Source: Nitrospinota bacterium
GTDB lineage: Bacteria > Nitrospinota_A > UBA7883
Length of the DNA: 8,835 nucleotides
Assembly (NCBI GenBank): GCA_029880775.1
Contig: JAOUNV010000046.1
Location: 1-8,835 of the forward strand
Direction of reading: 5' to 3'
The notes below the pieces were generated by a model. That model did no database searches and was not told the DNA's origin. It saw nothing but the letters and a program-made list of their open reading frames with translations. Of this stretch, positions 1 to 6,305 are shown one piece after another; position 1 is the first letter of the stretch; every line of letters starts with the position of its first letter. A program made the translations under genes and the position numbers.

Positions 1-767
1 TTCAGGTCGCCATCGGTGAGGACACCTGTGAGCCGTCCATCTTCATCCACAATACTGAGCCCGCCGAGCCTGCTATCCACCAGCGCCACCACCGCCTGGC
101 GCAGGGACACGTTCTGCTGCGACACAGGGTTCACTCCTGGCGCCAGCAGGTCGCACACCTTTGCGGTGAGCAAAAACCCCAGCCTGCCCGCCGGATGGAA
201 CCGGGCGAAGTTCTCCGGCTTGAAATCGCGCGCCACTATCAGGGCTCCGGCCAAGGCGTCGCCAATGGCCATGGCGGCGGTGGAGGAGGTCATGGGCGCC
301 AGGTTAAGCGGGCATCCTTCCGTCTCCACCATCATAGGCAGTGTCACGTCCGCCTTTGCGGCCAGGGGGGATTGGGGTTGGTTGGTTATGGCTATGGTCG
401 GGTTATTGTTGTTTTTCAGGAAAGGAACCACTTCCAGGATCTCCCTGGTCTGACCGCTTTTGGAGATGAGGATCGTGGCGTCCCGGGGGCGGATAGCGCC
501 CAGGTCGCCATGCAGCGCGTCGCCTGCGTGGATATAGGCCGCTGGCGCGCCGGTGCTGGTGAGAGTGGCTGCGATCTTTTGCCCCACAAGGCCGCTTTTC
601 CCCAAGCCGATGATGTATATGGTTCCCTCGCAGCGAAGAAGAATTTTTGTGGCGACGCTGAACGCCTCCGAGCGGACCACGTCGCCGAGCCTGCCAAGAG
701 CCTCCGCCTCTGCGCGGATCACGATTGCCGCGGCTTCGATCGCCTTGTCCATGGAGTCGTCGCTCAT
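1..767 (-). CDS. kdsD: Arabinose-5-phosphate isomerase (KdsD/KpsF/GutQ family), 3' end outside window
   Basis: This enzyme interconverts D-ribulose 5-phosphate and D-arabinose 5-phosphate, the first step towards Kdo, the inner-core sugar of lipopolysaccharide; it is cytosolic. I translated the minus strand by hand: 255 complete codons before the left edge. The SIS domain spans about residues 35-180, with IIGLGKSG at 52-59, GDALHGDLG at 82-90 and ISKSGQTRE at 101-109. The HPAGRLG motif is at 191-197. By alignment with E. coli KdsD from memory, the four active-site residues Lys59, His88, Glu111 and His193 correspond to Lys57, His86, Glu109 and His191, so the enzyme should be active. A first CBS domain starts near residue 203 and ends in LTGVLTDGDL at the window edge; a second is expected outside. 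ATG 767 is the first possible start after an in-frame TAA. Its Shine-Dalgarno is weak. KpsF and GutQ paralogues catalyse the same reaction, so the exact paralogue is uncertain. Confidence 0.95.
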   Translation of the reverse strand, partial: MSDDSMDKAIEAAAIVIRAEAEALGRLGDVVRSEAFSVATKILLRCEGTIYIIGLGKSGLVGQKIAATLTSTGAPAAYIHAGDALHGDLGAIRPRDATILISKSGQTREILEVVPFLKNNNNPTIAITNQPQSPLAAKADVTLPMMVETEGCPLNLAPMTSSTAAMAIGDALAGALIVARDFKPENFARFHPAGRLGFLLTAKVCDLLAPGVNPVSQQNVSLRQAVVALVDSRLGGLSIVDEDGRLTGVLTDGDL

Positions 768-817
768 GGCCGCCGTCCGCGAATGTAGCAGTCGAGATAA
801 GTCATAGTTGATTTCAT
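764..817 (-). CDS. Possible 17-codon leader peptide overlapping the kdsD start
   Basis: A short frame, MKSTMTYLDCYIRGRRP, starts at ATG 817 and ends in a TGA that overlaps the kdsD start codon as ATGA (764-767), the arrangement typical of translational coupling. Its ATG lies seven bases downstream of a TATAAT box, so a transcript from that promoter would begin at or next to the ATG (leaderless). The weak ribosome-binding site of kdsD makes coupling attractive. The peptide is too short for codon-usage judgement and may be chance. Confidence 0.3.
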   Translation of the reverse strand: MKSTMTYLDCYIRGRRP

Positions 818-823
818 CGCCGA

Positions 824-829
824 ATTATA
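824..829 (-). promoter_or_regulatory. Candidate -10 box for kdsD
   Basis: The minus strand reads TATAAT, a perfect sigma-70 -10 hexamer, 56 bases upstream of the kdsD ATG. No good -35 box is found 16-18 bases further upstream (the region reads AGCCAA or similar), so a sigma-70 promoter is only moderately supported. The expected start of transcription is about position 817. Confidence 0.4.
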
Positions 830-873
830 TACTCTCAAGGGGAACATTGGCTTTATAAAATACGAGAATTCTA

Positions 874-1563
874 TTGGATACACAGATTAGCCTTCGCTCC
901 GGAAACAGGCGGCCCGGATTTGGCGCCAGGTTGAAGAGCGTACTCGTCATCACGGGGGCGCTGGCGCTGCTGTTTGTGCTCTCCGCCTTCACTGGAGCAT
1001 ACAAACCGGTGGAAAGATGGCTCTCCTCCTCTGAATATTCCTCTACATGTGATTATATAGTCCTTCTTCCGGCCGGGCCGGTGCCCAATTCCGCCACCCT
1101 GGCCCGCGCGTACAAAACCGCCGAGGAATACGCCAGGAACCCCACCGCCAAGGTTATCGTCTCTCACAAGATGGAAAAGCGCTACATCGGCTCCACATTG
1201 TGGACCATCAAAGTGGAGCTTATGCTTCGCGGCGTGCCCAGAGAAGCGATCATCCTGGAGAAAAAGGCGCGCTCCACCAACGAGCACGCCAAGTATCTAA
1301 AGGAAAGTAAGTTTGGGGATTATCAAAAGAACAGCTACCTGCTGGTTACCTCCCCCACGCATATCATGCGCTCTGTGATGGCGTTCCGCACGGCTGGTTT
1401 TAAGCGGGTGTATGGGGCTTCCGCCACTGCGGAAAGCGGCTGGGAGGATATGGGCCAGGGGCTTTTCCTGCGATACCAGGCTTGGGACAGGCTGGTGGAT
1501 CAGATACTTGTTATCCGGGAATTGATGGCAATAGCCTTTTACAAGCTACGGGGTTGGGCCTAA
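874..1563 (+). CDS. DUF218 (ElyC/SanA/YdcF-like) membrane-anchored protein
   Basis: A 229-residue protein of the DUF218 family, whose characterised members (ElyC, SanA) affect envelope integrity in Gram-negative bacteria; the biochemical activity is unsettled. One membrane helix lies at about residues 22-43, followed by a domain that should sit in the periplasm. Family features are the core strand DYIVLLPAG (60-68) with the conserved Asp, the central segment ARSTNEHA (132-139) and LLVTSPTHIMRS (156-167), followed by an alpha/beta end with AGFKRVYG. The start is taken as TTG 874, with a GAG seven bases upstream; TTG 931, just before the membrane helix, is an alternative and would remove 19 residues. 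It is divergent from kdsD and 24 bases upstream of an exported protein gene, so the pair is probably an operon. The family call is firm; the job is inferred. Confidence 0.8.
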   Translation: MDTQISLRSGNRRPGFGARLKSVLVITGALALLFVLSAFTGAYKPVERWLSSSEYSSTCDYIVLLPAGPVPNSATLARAYKTAEEYARNPTAKVIVSHKMEKRYIGSTLWTIKVELMLRGVPREAIILEKKARSTNEHAKYLKESKFGDYQKNSYLLVTSPTHIMRSVMAFRTAGFKRVYGASATAESGWEDMGQGLFLRYQAWDRLVDQILVIRELMAIAFYKLRGWA

Positions 1564-1572
1564 TCTATAAGT

Positions 1573-1578
1573 AGGAGG
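1573..1578 (+). promoter_or_regulatory. Strong ribosome-binding site AGGAGG
   Basis: AGGAGG lies nine bases before ATG 1588 and fixes the start of the exported LolA-like protein. It lies between the two envelope genes and lets the second be translated independently of the first. Confidence 0.75.
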
Positions 1579-1587
1579 CTAAGAGCC

Positions 1588-2400
1588 ATGGGACGATTGT
1601 ATTGCGTGTTCGCCACTGCTGTATTCCTGGCTGGGGTGGCGCTGGCGCCGGGGCTGGCTGGGGCGGGGGAGATCGATGAAATCCGTCAGCGGTTCCACGA
1701 AAATGTCGGCAAGAATCTGGCCAAGATAAAGGATATGGCCGCCGTGGAGGATGTCTCCACCCGTCTGCCTGGGGGGAAGACTTTGCGCCAGCGGGTGAAG
1801 CTGTTCACCAAGGGTCCGATGATTCGGTATGAAGTGCAGGCCTACTTGAGGGGCGGAGCGGTGTTAAAATTCCTAACCATCTTCAACGGCGAGCAGGCAT
1901 GGACCATCACACCGGCCGGTAAGTTGGTCGAGATCGGTCAGGATACCCATGGCGGCGCCCGGCCAGATCCTGTTTTGAAATATATCGGGCTTTCATTGGG
2001 GCCAGACTCAAAGATTGTGGGCAAGAAGAGGTTTGAGGGAAAACCGGTGGTGATTGTGGACAATGGCGCCGGGCAGACTCTCTGGCTGGATGAAACGGCC
2101 GCGATTCCACTTAAAATGGAGGCGCTAAGCCCGGTTGGGTCCAAGGCGGAGTGGATATTCCATAATTTCAAGCGGGTAAACCAGGTGGCGGACATACCGC
2201 ATGAGGTCAAGTTTATCGCGGATGGCGCCGTTTTCTATCATCATGTCATGCTGGTGGCGCTCAACGCCGGTCTGGCGGATTCTCTTTTTGATCCCTTTGC
2301 CTTGGCCGACGCTCAGCCGGAGCCGACCACTCCCATCTCCCCGGAGCCAAATCCTGGTGCGCCGGTCCCACCGACTATCCCGCCACATATGGGGAACTGA
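1588..2400 (+). CDS. Exported LolA/LolB-fold-like (outer-membrane lipoprotein-sorting type) protein with Pro-rich tail
   Basis: A 270-residue protein with a clear Sec signal peptide: hydrophobic core at residues 6-23 and an Ala-Gly-Ala cleavage site at 24-26. There is no lipobox cysteine, so it should be soluble in the periplasm. The mature part is rich in beta strands of the type RQRVKLFTKGPMIRYEVQ, FLTIFNGEQAWTITPAG and KPVVIVDNGAGQTLWLDE, followed by IPLKMEA. This pattern (strand, 'modified molecule' strand, 'Trp-Leu-Asp-x-x-x-x-x-Pro-x-K') is seen in LolA/LolB-like and outer-membrane lipoprotein-sorting proteins, which bind acyl chains. Residues 242-270 form a proline-rich tail that is probably disordered. 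The start is supported by AGGAGG at 1573-1578, nine bases before ATG. It follows the DUF218 gene by 24 bases, suggesting joint transcription and an envelope role. I cannot name the substrate. Confidence 0.65.
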   Translation: MGRLYCVFATAVFLAGVALAPGLAGAGEIDEIRQRFHENVGKNLAKIKDMAAVEDVSTRLPGGKTLRQRVKLFTKGPMIRYEVQAYLRGGAVLKFLTIFNGEQAWTITPAGKLVEIGQDTHGGARPDPVLKYIGLSLGPDSKIVGKKRFEGKPVVIVDNGAGQTLWLDETAAIPLKMEALSPVGSKAEWIFHNFKRVNQVADIPHEVKFIADGAVFYHHVMLVALNAGLADSLFDPFALADAQPEPTTPISPEPNPGAPVPPTIPPHMGN

Positions 2401-2445
2401 AACCGCCTTTTGTTTGGTTGTACTCAGAGCGGATCATCTTTCAGA

Positions 2446-2474
2446 TTGCCTGGCAGGCTTCATCACTCCATAAT
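2446..2474 (+). promoter_or_regulatory. Candidate sigma-70 promoter of the symporter gene with overlapping palindrome
   Basis: TTGCCT (2446-2451, four of six matches to the -35 consensus) is separated by exactly 17 bases from CATAAT (2469-2474, five of six matches to the -10). Transcription would start near 2481, leaving a leader of about 40 bases. An 11-base inverted repeat, GCCTG-G-CAGGC (2448-2458), overlaps the -35 box and could be an operator half-site pair. No experimental support can be drawn from sequence. Confidence 0.4.
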
Positions 2475-2522
2475 GATTCCCCATGTTGAGCTGTAGAATA
2501 CCAATGACTTCGGGAGCCGGTG

Positions 2523-3983
2523 ATGAGCTTTCTTGACGTGTTAATTGTGGGCGCCTACCTGGCGTGTGTCACCGCCATGGGATTTTTCTTTTTCAGGAGG
2601 GCCTCCACATCCCGGGGCTTTGTGGCGGCGGAGGGGAGACTTAAAGGATGGGTGGTGGGCTTCTCCATCTTTGGCACATATCTTTCCTCCATTTCGTTCA
2701 TCGCCCTGCCGGGGGCGGCATACTTGGGGGGGTGGAACAGGTTCGCCTTTTCCTTGTCGCTTCCATTCGCCGCATGGGTGGCGGTCCGCTGGTTCACCCG
2801 ATATTACAGGGAGTCTGGCCAGCTCTCCGCCTACGCCCTCCTGGAGACCAGGTTCGGTGTCTGGGCCAGGCTGTACGCCATGACATTTTATCTGCTCACC
2901 CAGTTCGCGCGGGTGGGGACCATCACCTTTCTGGTGGCGCTGACCCTGGAGAGCGCGGTGGGGTGGGATATCCGCATGGTGATCGTGGTGGTTGGGGTGT
3001 TGGTGACCATATATACGATGGTGGGGGGCATTGAGGCTGTGATATGGACAGATGTGGTCCAAAGCATCGTCCTGATAATCGGCGCCCTGGCTTGCGCCGC
3101 CATTTTGTTGTTCGGCGTCCCTGGCGGCCCGGCGCAGATATTCAGTAGCGGGTGGGATAGCGGTAAGTTCTCCATGGGCCCATACGGCCTGTCTCTCTTC
3201 ACCACCACCTTCTGGGTGACATTCATATACGGAGTCTTTATCAACCTGCAGAACTTTGGTATTGACCAGAACTATGTCCAAAGATACCTGGCGGCAAAAT
3301 CGCAAAAGGAGGCGGATCGCTCTGTCTGGTTCGGCGCATTATTGTATATTCCAGTCAGCGCCCTCTTTTTCTTCATCGGTACGGAGCTATTTGTCTATTA
3401 CTCCCTCCAGCCAGGCCTGCTGCCGGTGGGGCTGGCGGCCGACAAGGTGTTTCCCCATTTCATGATGACCCATCTTCCTGATGGCGTTAAAGGCTTGTTA
3501 ATAGCGGCGTTGCTGGCGGCGGCGATGAGTACGGTCTCCAGTTCGTTAAACTCTTCATCAACGATATTGATGACGGATGTCTACACACGGTTCCTTTTTC
3601 CAGATGCGGACGACCGCCACAAAACCATCTTCCTTAGGCTGTCTTCTCTGGCGCTGGGAGCTTTTGGCGTGGTGGCGGCGTTGCTGATGATCGAAAACAA
3701 GGGCGCCCTGGACCAATGGTGGAAGCTGGCTGGCGTCTTCAGCGGCGGGATGCTGGGCCTGTTCCTGCTGGGGATCACCACCCGAGCCGTGAAAAGCGCC
3801 CATGCGGCCCTGGGGGTGGCGGCGGGCCTGATGGTGATAGTGTGGGCCTCCATGGATGGATATGGGGGCATGCCGGTGAACCCGTTCCACCCATTTATGA
3901 CCATCGTTTTCGGCACCTGCGCCATATTCCTGGTGGGGATGGCCGCGGCTATGGCCTTCGGTGGGCGGAGCGCTCGGGGATAG
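2523..3983 (+). CDS. Sodium/solute symporter (SSS / SLC5 family)
   Basis: A 486-residue integral inner-membrane protein that should couple uptake of an organic solute to sodium entry. About 12-13 hydrophobic helices are visible, from residues 4-24 near the N-terminus to 456-478 near the C-terminus. Family hallmarks are FGIDQNYVQRYLAAKS before the central helices and the TM8 motif AAAMSTVSSSLNSSS (about 332-346). Ser336 and Thr337 there align with the Na2-site Ser364 and Ser365 of vSGLT, so sodium coupling is likely kept. MTDVY follows, like the FTMDIY of sugar transporters. Length is normal for the family. I chose ATG 2523, with GGGAG at 2512-2516 six bases upstream; GTG 2520 is an in-frame alternative that adds one residue. 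The substrate cannot be read from sequence: sugars, amino acids, carboxylates and vitamins all occur in this family. No metabolic neighbour on the same strand points to one. Confidence 0.93.
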   Translation: MSFLDVLIVGAYLACVTAMGFFFFRRASTSRGFVAAEGRLKGWVVGFSIFGTYLSSISFIALPGAAYLGGWNRFAFSLSLPFAAWVAVRWFTRYYRESGQLSAYALLETRFGVWARLYAMTFYLLTQFARVGTITFLVALTLESAVGWDIRMVIVVVGVLVTIYTMVGGIEAVIWTDVVQSIVLIIGALACAAILLFGVPGGPAQIFSSGWDSGKFSMGPYGLSLFTTTFWVTFIYGVFINLQNFGIDQNYVQRYLAAKSQKEADRSVWFGALLYIPVSALFFFIGTELFVYYSLQPGLLPVGLAADKVFPHFMMTHLPDGVKGLLIAALLAAAMSTVSSSLNSSSTILMTDVYTRFLFPDADDRHKTIFLRLSSLALGAFGVVAALLMIENKGALDQWWKLAGVFSGGMLGLFLLGITTRAVKSAHAALGVAAGLMVIVWASMDGYGGMPVNPFHPFMTIVFGTCAIFLVGMAAAMAFGGRSARG

Positions 3984-4174
3984 CCGCATGGCTACCGCGC
4001 CGAGGGCAACCGGGAAGAATATCGTAGGGTATGGCGCTCCTGCAACCATCGGAGCAATGATGAGTTGAACCTTGATGGGTTAGCCTGGCTGAGGGACCGG
4101 GGCTCCTGCTACGGGGATAATCCGCTCTCTCTCCACGTCGCGCAGTATCAGTGTCCCCAGCGGCCATCTGGCTG
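3984..4174. other. Convergent gap between symporter and TPR genes, no gene seen
   Basis: This gap lies between two genes pointing at each other, where a bidirectional terminator would be expected. A small inverted repeat, GCTCC (4036-4040) and GGAGC (4051-4055), lacks a T-tract on either strand. I find no convincing intrinsic terminator, RNA gene or coding region; Rho-dependent termination is possible. Confidence 0.5.
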
Positions 4175-5503
4175 TTACCTATCCAGGTTGCGAACCATTC
4201 GCAGCTTCAAGGCGGCCAGTCGGGCGTTAACTGCAATGTCCCTTATGTGGGTGAGGTTTTCATGAGACGAGTCCAGGACGCTATCATACGCCCCGATGGC
4301 CAGCAGACTGTTTGCGGCGGCCACGGCGCCATCTTCGATTCTGGCGATCCTCAGGTATGCGTTACCCAATCCCATTTGGCTCATCGCCCATTGCTGTGGT
4401 GTTTTTTCTCTAGTCCTTATGGTAAGGGCGGCCTTGAATGACTCCACCGCATCCTCCAGCACGGCCAGGCCCTCAACGCCACCCAGGCGGGCGCCCAGGA
4501 GGGAAAGGGTATTGCCCAGGCAAGAGCGCGACTGCGCCCACATCACCGGATTAGAATCCTTTTTAAATTCGTGGATCGAGTTATTCAACATGGCCACCGA
4601 TTCCTGCAGCCAGATAACCCCCTCATCGCCATCGCAAATCTCTCCCAGCCGGCAAAGCGCCGAACCCAGGTTCATGGAAACCTGCGCCCGTTTTACAGGA
4701 TTATCCGCAGTGTCGAAATAGTTTAGCGCCTCTTCCAGCGCTTTTTTGGCTTCCGTTATGTAGTGATACGCGTCCTCTCCTTCGGCGCGCGAACCCAGCG
4801 AAAGCAAGGCCGCCCCCAGATTCTGATTGGTGTCGCCCCACTCCTGCGGATTCTCCACCCGGTTATATTCCGTCAAGGCTGTGGCGGATATGGTCGCCGA
4901 TTCTTTCAAATGTCGTATACCCTCAAGGCCGGTCACCCTTTCGCCCAGGCTGTGCAGGCAAGCCCCCAGATTCGCGCATACTTTCGCCCACAGAAGCGGA
5001 GCCGCCTCCCGGGGCAAGCGGTTCAGGGCTTTTTTGTAGGAGGCCGCAGCGTCTTGTAGAAGATGAATAGCGTCGCCTTCACCGCGACTTTCCCCCAGGG
5101 CCGCCAGGCAATTGCCCAGGCCGTTATGGATTTTCACCGCCAACATCTTATTGGTAGCATCGGGCGTTGACCATAAAAGACGATTGAATTCAAATATGGC
5201 TTTTTTGTATAGCGGAATTGAATTGGCAGTGTTGCCCGCCTTTACGGCGTGCCCCAGGGCCGACAGGTAGGATCGTTCCGGCTCACTTATTGGCTGCAAA
5301 AACTCCATCGCCCTGTCTAAATCACCATCAGCAAGCCAGGGGAGGGAGGCGATTTCTACCACCAGTTTTTCCAGTTCTTGAATTTCCAGGGTGGTGATTT
5401 CCAGGAATGACGAATCGCCCTGGGCCACACGGTCTGCCGTGGCCGAGTCTCGCGGGATATTTGGTCTAAGCGCGTGGCTGACCGACTCAGGGTCATATCT
5501 CAT
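4175..5503 (-). CDS. TPR protein with six 50-residue repeats, no attached effector domain
   Basis: A 442-residue cytosolic protein with no signal peptide or membrane helix. After an N-terminal alpha-helical part of about 115 residues come six tetratricopeptide-like repeats with the pattern P-x-x-W-A-x(5)-N-L-G-x-x-L-x-x-L-G-x-R-x-x-G. The Leu of the N-L-G core falls at residues 129, 179, 229, 279, 329 and 379: a period of exactly 50. This long-loop TPR type is common in proteins that also carry CHAT protease, kinase or NTPase domains; here no such domain is present, so it is probably a protein-binding scaffold or sensor. The start is moved to ATG 5503, because GGAGG sits eight bases upstream; ATG 5518 would add MEDAA and has a poor ribosome-binding site. 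The gene stands alone on its strand, convergent with the symporter, behind an AT-rich 400-base gap. Function and partner are unknown. Confidence 0.85.
   Translation of the reverse strand: MRYDPESVSHALRPNIPRDSATADRVAQGDSSFLEITTLEIQELEKLVVEIASLPWLADGDLDRAMEFLQPISEPERSYLSALGHAVKAGNTANSIPLYKKAIFEFNRLLWSTPDATNKMLAVKIHNGLGNCLAALGESRGEGDAIHLLQDAAASYKKALNRLPREAAPLLWAKVCANLGACLHSLGERVTGLEGIRHLKESATISATALTEYNRVENPQEWGDTNQNLGAALLSLGSRAEGEDAYHYITEAKKALEEALNYFDTADNPVKRAQVSMNLGSALCRLGEICDGDEGVIWLQESVAMLNNSIHEFKKDSNPVMWAQSRSCLGNTLSLLGARLGGVEGLAVLEDAVESFKAALTIRTREKTPQQWAMSQMGLGNAYLRIARIEDGAVAAANSLLAIGAYDSVLDSSHENLTHIRDIAVNARLAALKLRMVRNLDR
4253..5152 (-). repeat. Six tandem 150-bp coding units (50-residue TPR repeats)
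   Basis: The encoded repeats keep exact 50-residue spacing without a single indel across six units, counted on the conserved Leu of N-L-G or G-L-G. Protein identity between units is modest, so this is an old expansion under length constraint rather than a recent DNA duplication. The last unit is the most diverged and loses the L-G-x-R loop motif. Confidence 0.75.
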
Positions 5504-5511
5504 GGCGGCAT

Positions 5512-5516
5512 CCTCC
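5512..5516 (-). promoter_or_regulatory. Ribosome-binding site GGAGG that decides the TPR start
   Basis: On the minus strand GGAGG is followed after eight bases by ATG 5503, ideal spacing. It lies inside the longer frame that starts at ATG 5518, so the shorter protein is preferred. Confidence 0.65.
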
Positions 5517-5663
5517 ATCCCGGTGGTTACACAAATCCACTACAGTATGGGCAAGCTCGCCTTGCTCCAGAATGATGCCAGACCCTTATGACTTTCCATG
5601 ACCGGAACCCCAGGCCATCCCTAACCTGTACTAAGGCTTTCCGATCTTCCCTCTTTACGCCTG

Positions 5664-5694
5664 CGCAAAAACATACCAGCCTCACGCAAACATA
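5664..5694. repeat. Near-direct repeat CGCAAAAACATA / CGCAAACATA
   Basis: CGCAAAAACATA (5664-5675) is repeated as CGCAAACATA (5685-5694), starts 21 bases apart, which is two turns of the helix. Such same-face direct repeats can be binding sites for a regulator. They lie about 160-190 bases upstream of the TPR start. Confidence 0.35.
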
Positions 5695-5787
5695 TTAGAC
5701 ACCATGCCTGTCCGCATGCCACTAATATAGGCCATGCTACCATTATTGGAAAGGGTTGTCATGTGATTTATTTCGACCCGCATCCAT

Positions 5788-5817
5788 ATTATCTATAACA
5801 AAGTGTCCAGGGCGCAA
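5788..5817 (-). promoter_or_regulatory. Candidate promoter for the TPR gene
   Basis: On the minus strand TTGCGC (5817-5812) and GATAAT (5793-5788) are separated by 18 bases: four of six and five of six matches to the sigma-70 consensus. A second, similar candidate exists nearer the gene with a TATATT box around 5725. Neither can be preferred from sequence alone. Confidence 0.3.
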
Positions 5818-5893
5818 CGTAAGCGCTGATAAGCAAGATATATCAACTACATAGCAATTAACGCAATTCGACACCGGCAAAATGATCCGCCAG

Positions 5894-5902
5894 AAAAAAA
5901 AA
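5894..5902 (-). terminator. T-tract just after the zinc-ribbon gene, terminator without clear stem
   Basis: Nine T residues on the minus strand begin eight bases past the stop codon of the zinc-ribbon gene. The bases before them (from GGGGAAATAGGCTACC) form no convincing GC stem, so this is at best a weak terminator of the hda operon. It is also a homopolymer prone to sequencing error, but lies outside coding sequence. Confidence 0.25.
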
Positions 5903-5909
5903 TGGTAGC

Positions 5910-6305
5910 CTATTTCCCCACGATCTTCAGGACAAAGGCCACTGAATAGAGCCCGTATGCCACGAATATTCCGCCTATAAGGATCCAGGATAACGAGCCG
6001 CTATTTATGCCCTGGAGCGTGAAATAGCCACCCAGGGCGGCCAGGGAGAAACCTAAAATGACAGTCATCACAGACGCGGCCACGCTTCTGCCGGTGGGGG
6101 CGTGGCCACGGCGCACCTTGTAGCGCCATTTCATCCTTTCCACGGCTTTCCTGATTCTGGTGGAGACACCAGGTGAGCTGGAGAGATTTTTTTGGCAGAA
6201 GGAGCAAAGATTATCTGTGGGCCTGTTGGGGCAGCCGCAATGCGGGCAATCGACAAAATCGCCCCTTACTTTTGGAAAATCTTTTGGAGATTGATCACCT
6301 GCCAT
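5910..6305 (-). CDS. Small zinc-ribbon protein with two membrane helices
   Basis: A 131-residue protein whose function I do not recognise. It has an N-terminal zinc ribbon with paired cysteines C20-P-H-C23 and C34-S-F-C37. A strongly basic linker (about residues 50-73, ten Arg/Lys) follows, then two hydrophobic helices at about 75-97 and 105-127, joined by a short loop with N-S-G-S, and a basic end (K-I-V-G-K). By the positive-inside rule both termini and the ribbon should be cytoplasmic. Its ATG lies inside the end of the upstream hda-like gene (11-base overlap, different frame), so the two are almost certainly co-transcribed and translationally coupled. That suggests, but does not show, a link to replication control or clamp/DnaA localisation. 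Zinc-ribbon plus two-helix proteins are widespread and mostly uncharacterised. Confidence 0.8.
   Translation of the reverse strand: MAGDQSPKDFPKVRGDFVDCPHCGCPNRPTDNLCSFCQKNLSSSPGVSTRIRKAVERMKWRYKVRRGHAPTGRSVAASVMTVILGFSLAALGGYFTLQGINSGSLSWILIGGIFVAYGLYSVAFVLKIVGK

Larger units (their letters stand above)
5504..5909. other. AT-rich intergenic region upstream of the TPR gene, no gene seen
   Basis: About 400 bases without a supportable gene, visibly richer in A and T than the flanking coding DNA, especially at 5685-5870. It serves as leader/promoter region of the minus-strand TPR gene and receives the end of the minus-strand hda operon. It contains four CGCAA pentamers (from 5664, 5685, 5813 and 5862), two of them within a near-direct repeat, and a candidate minus-strand promoter at 5788-5817. 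If that promoter is used, the TPR leader is roughly 270 bases, long enough for a regulatory RNA structure, though I do not recognise a known riboswitch. Confidence 0.5.

Noticed and set aside
195..788. Plus-strand open frame of 197 codons
   Set aside because: It is antisense to kdsD, whose active-site residues are all conserved on the other strand.
2541..3305. Long minus-strand open frame of 254 codons
   Set aside because: It lies wholly antisense to the well-supported symporter. Its product is rich in His, Pro and Gly with no family pattern, as expected of a shadow frame in GC-rich DNA.
4036..4055. Inverted repeat GCTCC-N10-GGAGC as bidirectional terminator
   Set aside because: Only five base pairs, ten-base loop and no T-tract on either strand.
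4065..4265. Plus-strand small open frame across the convergent gap
   Set aside because: It overlaps the end of the TPR gene on the opposite strand and has no ribosome-binding site or family resemblance.
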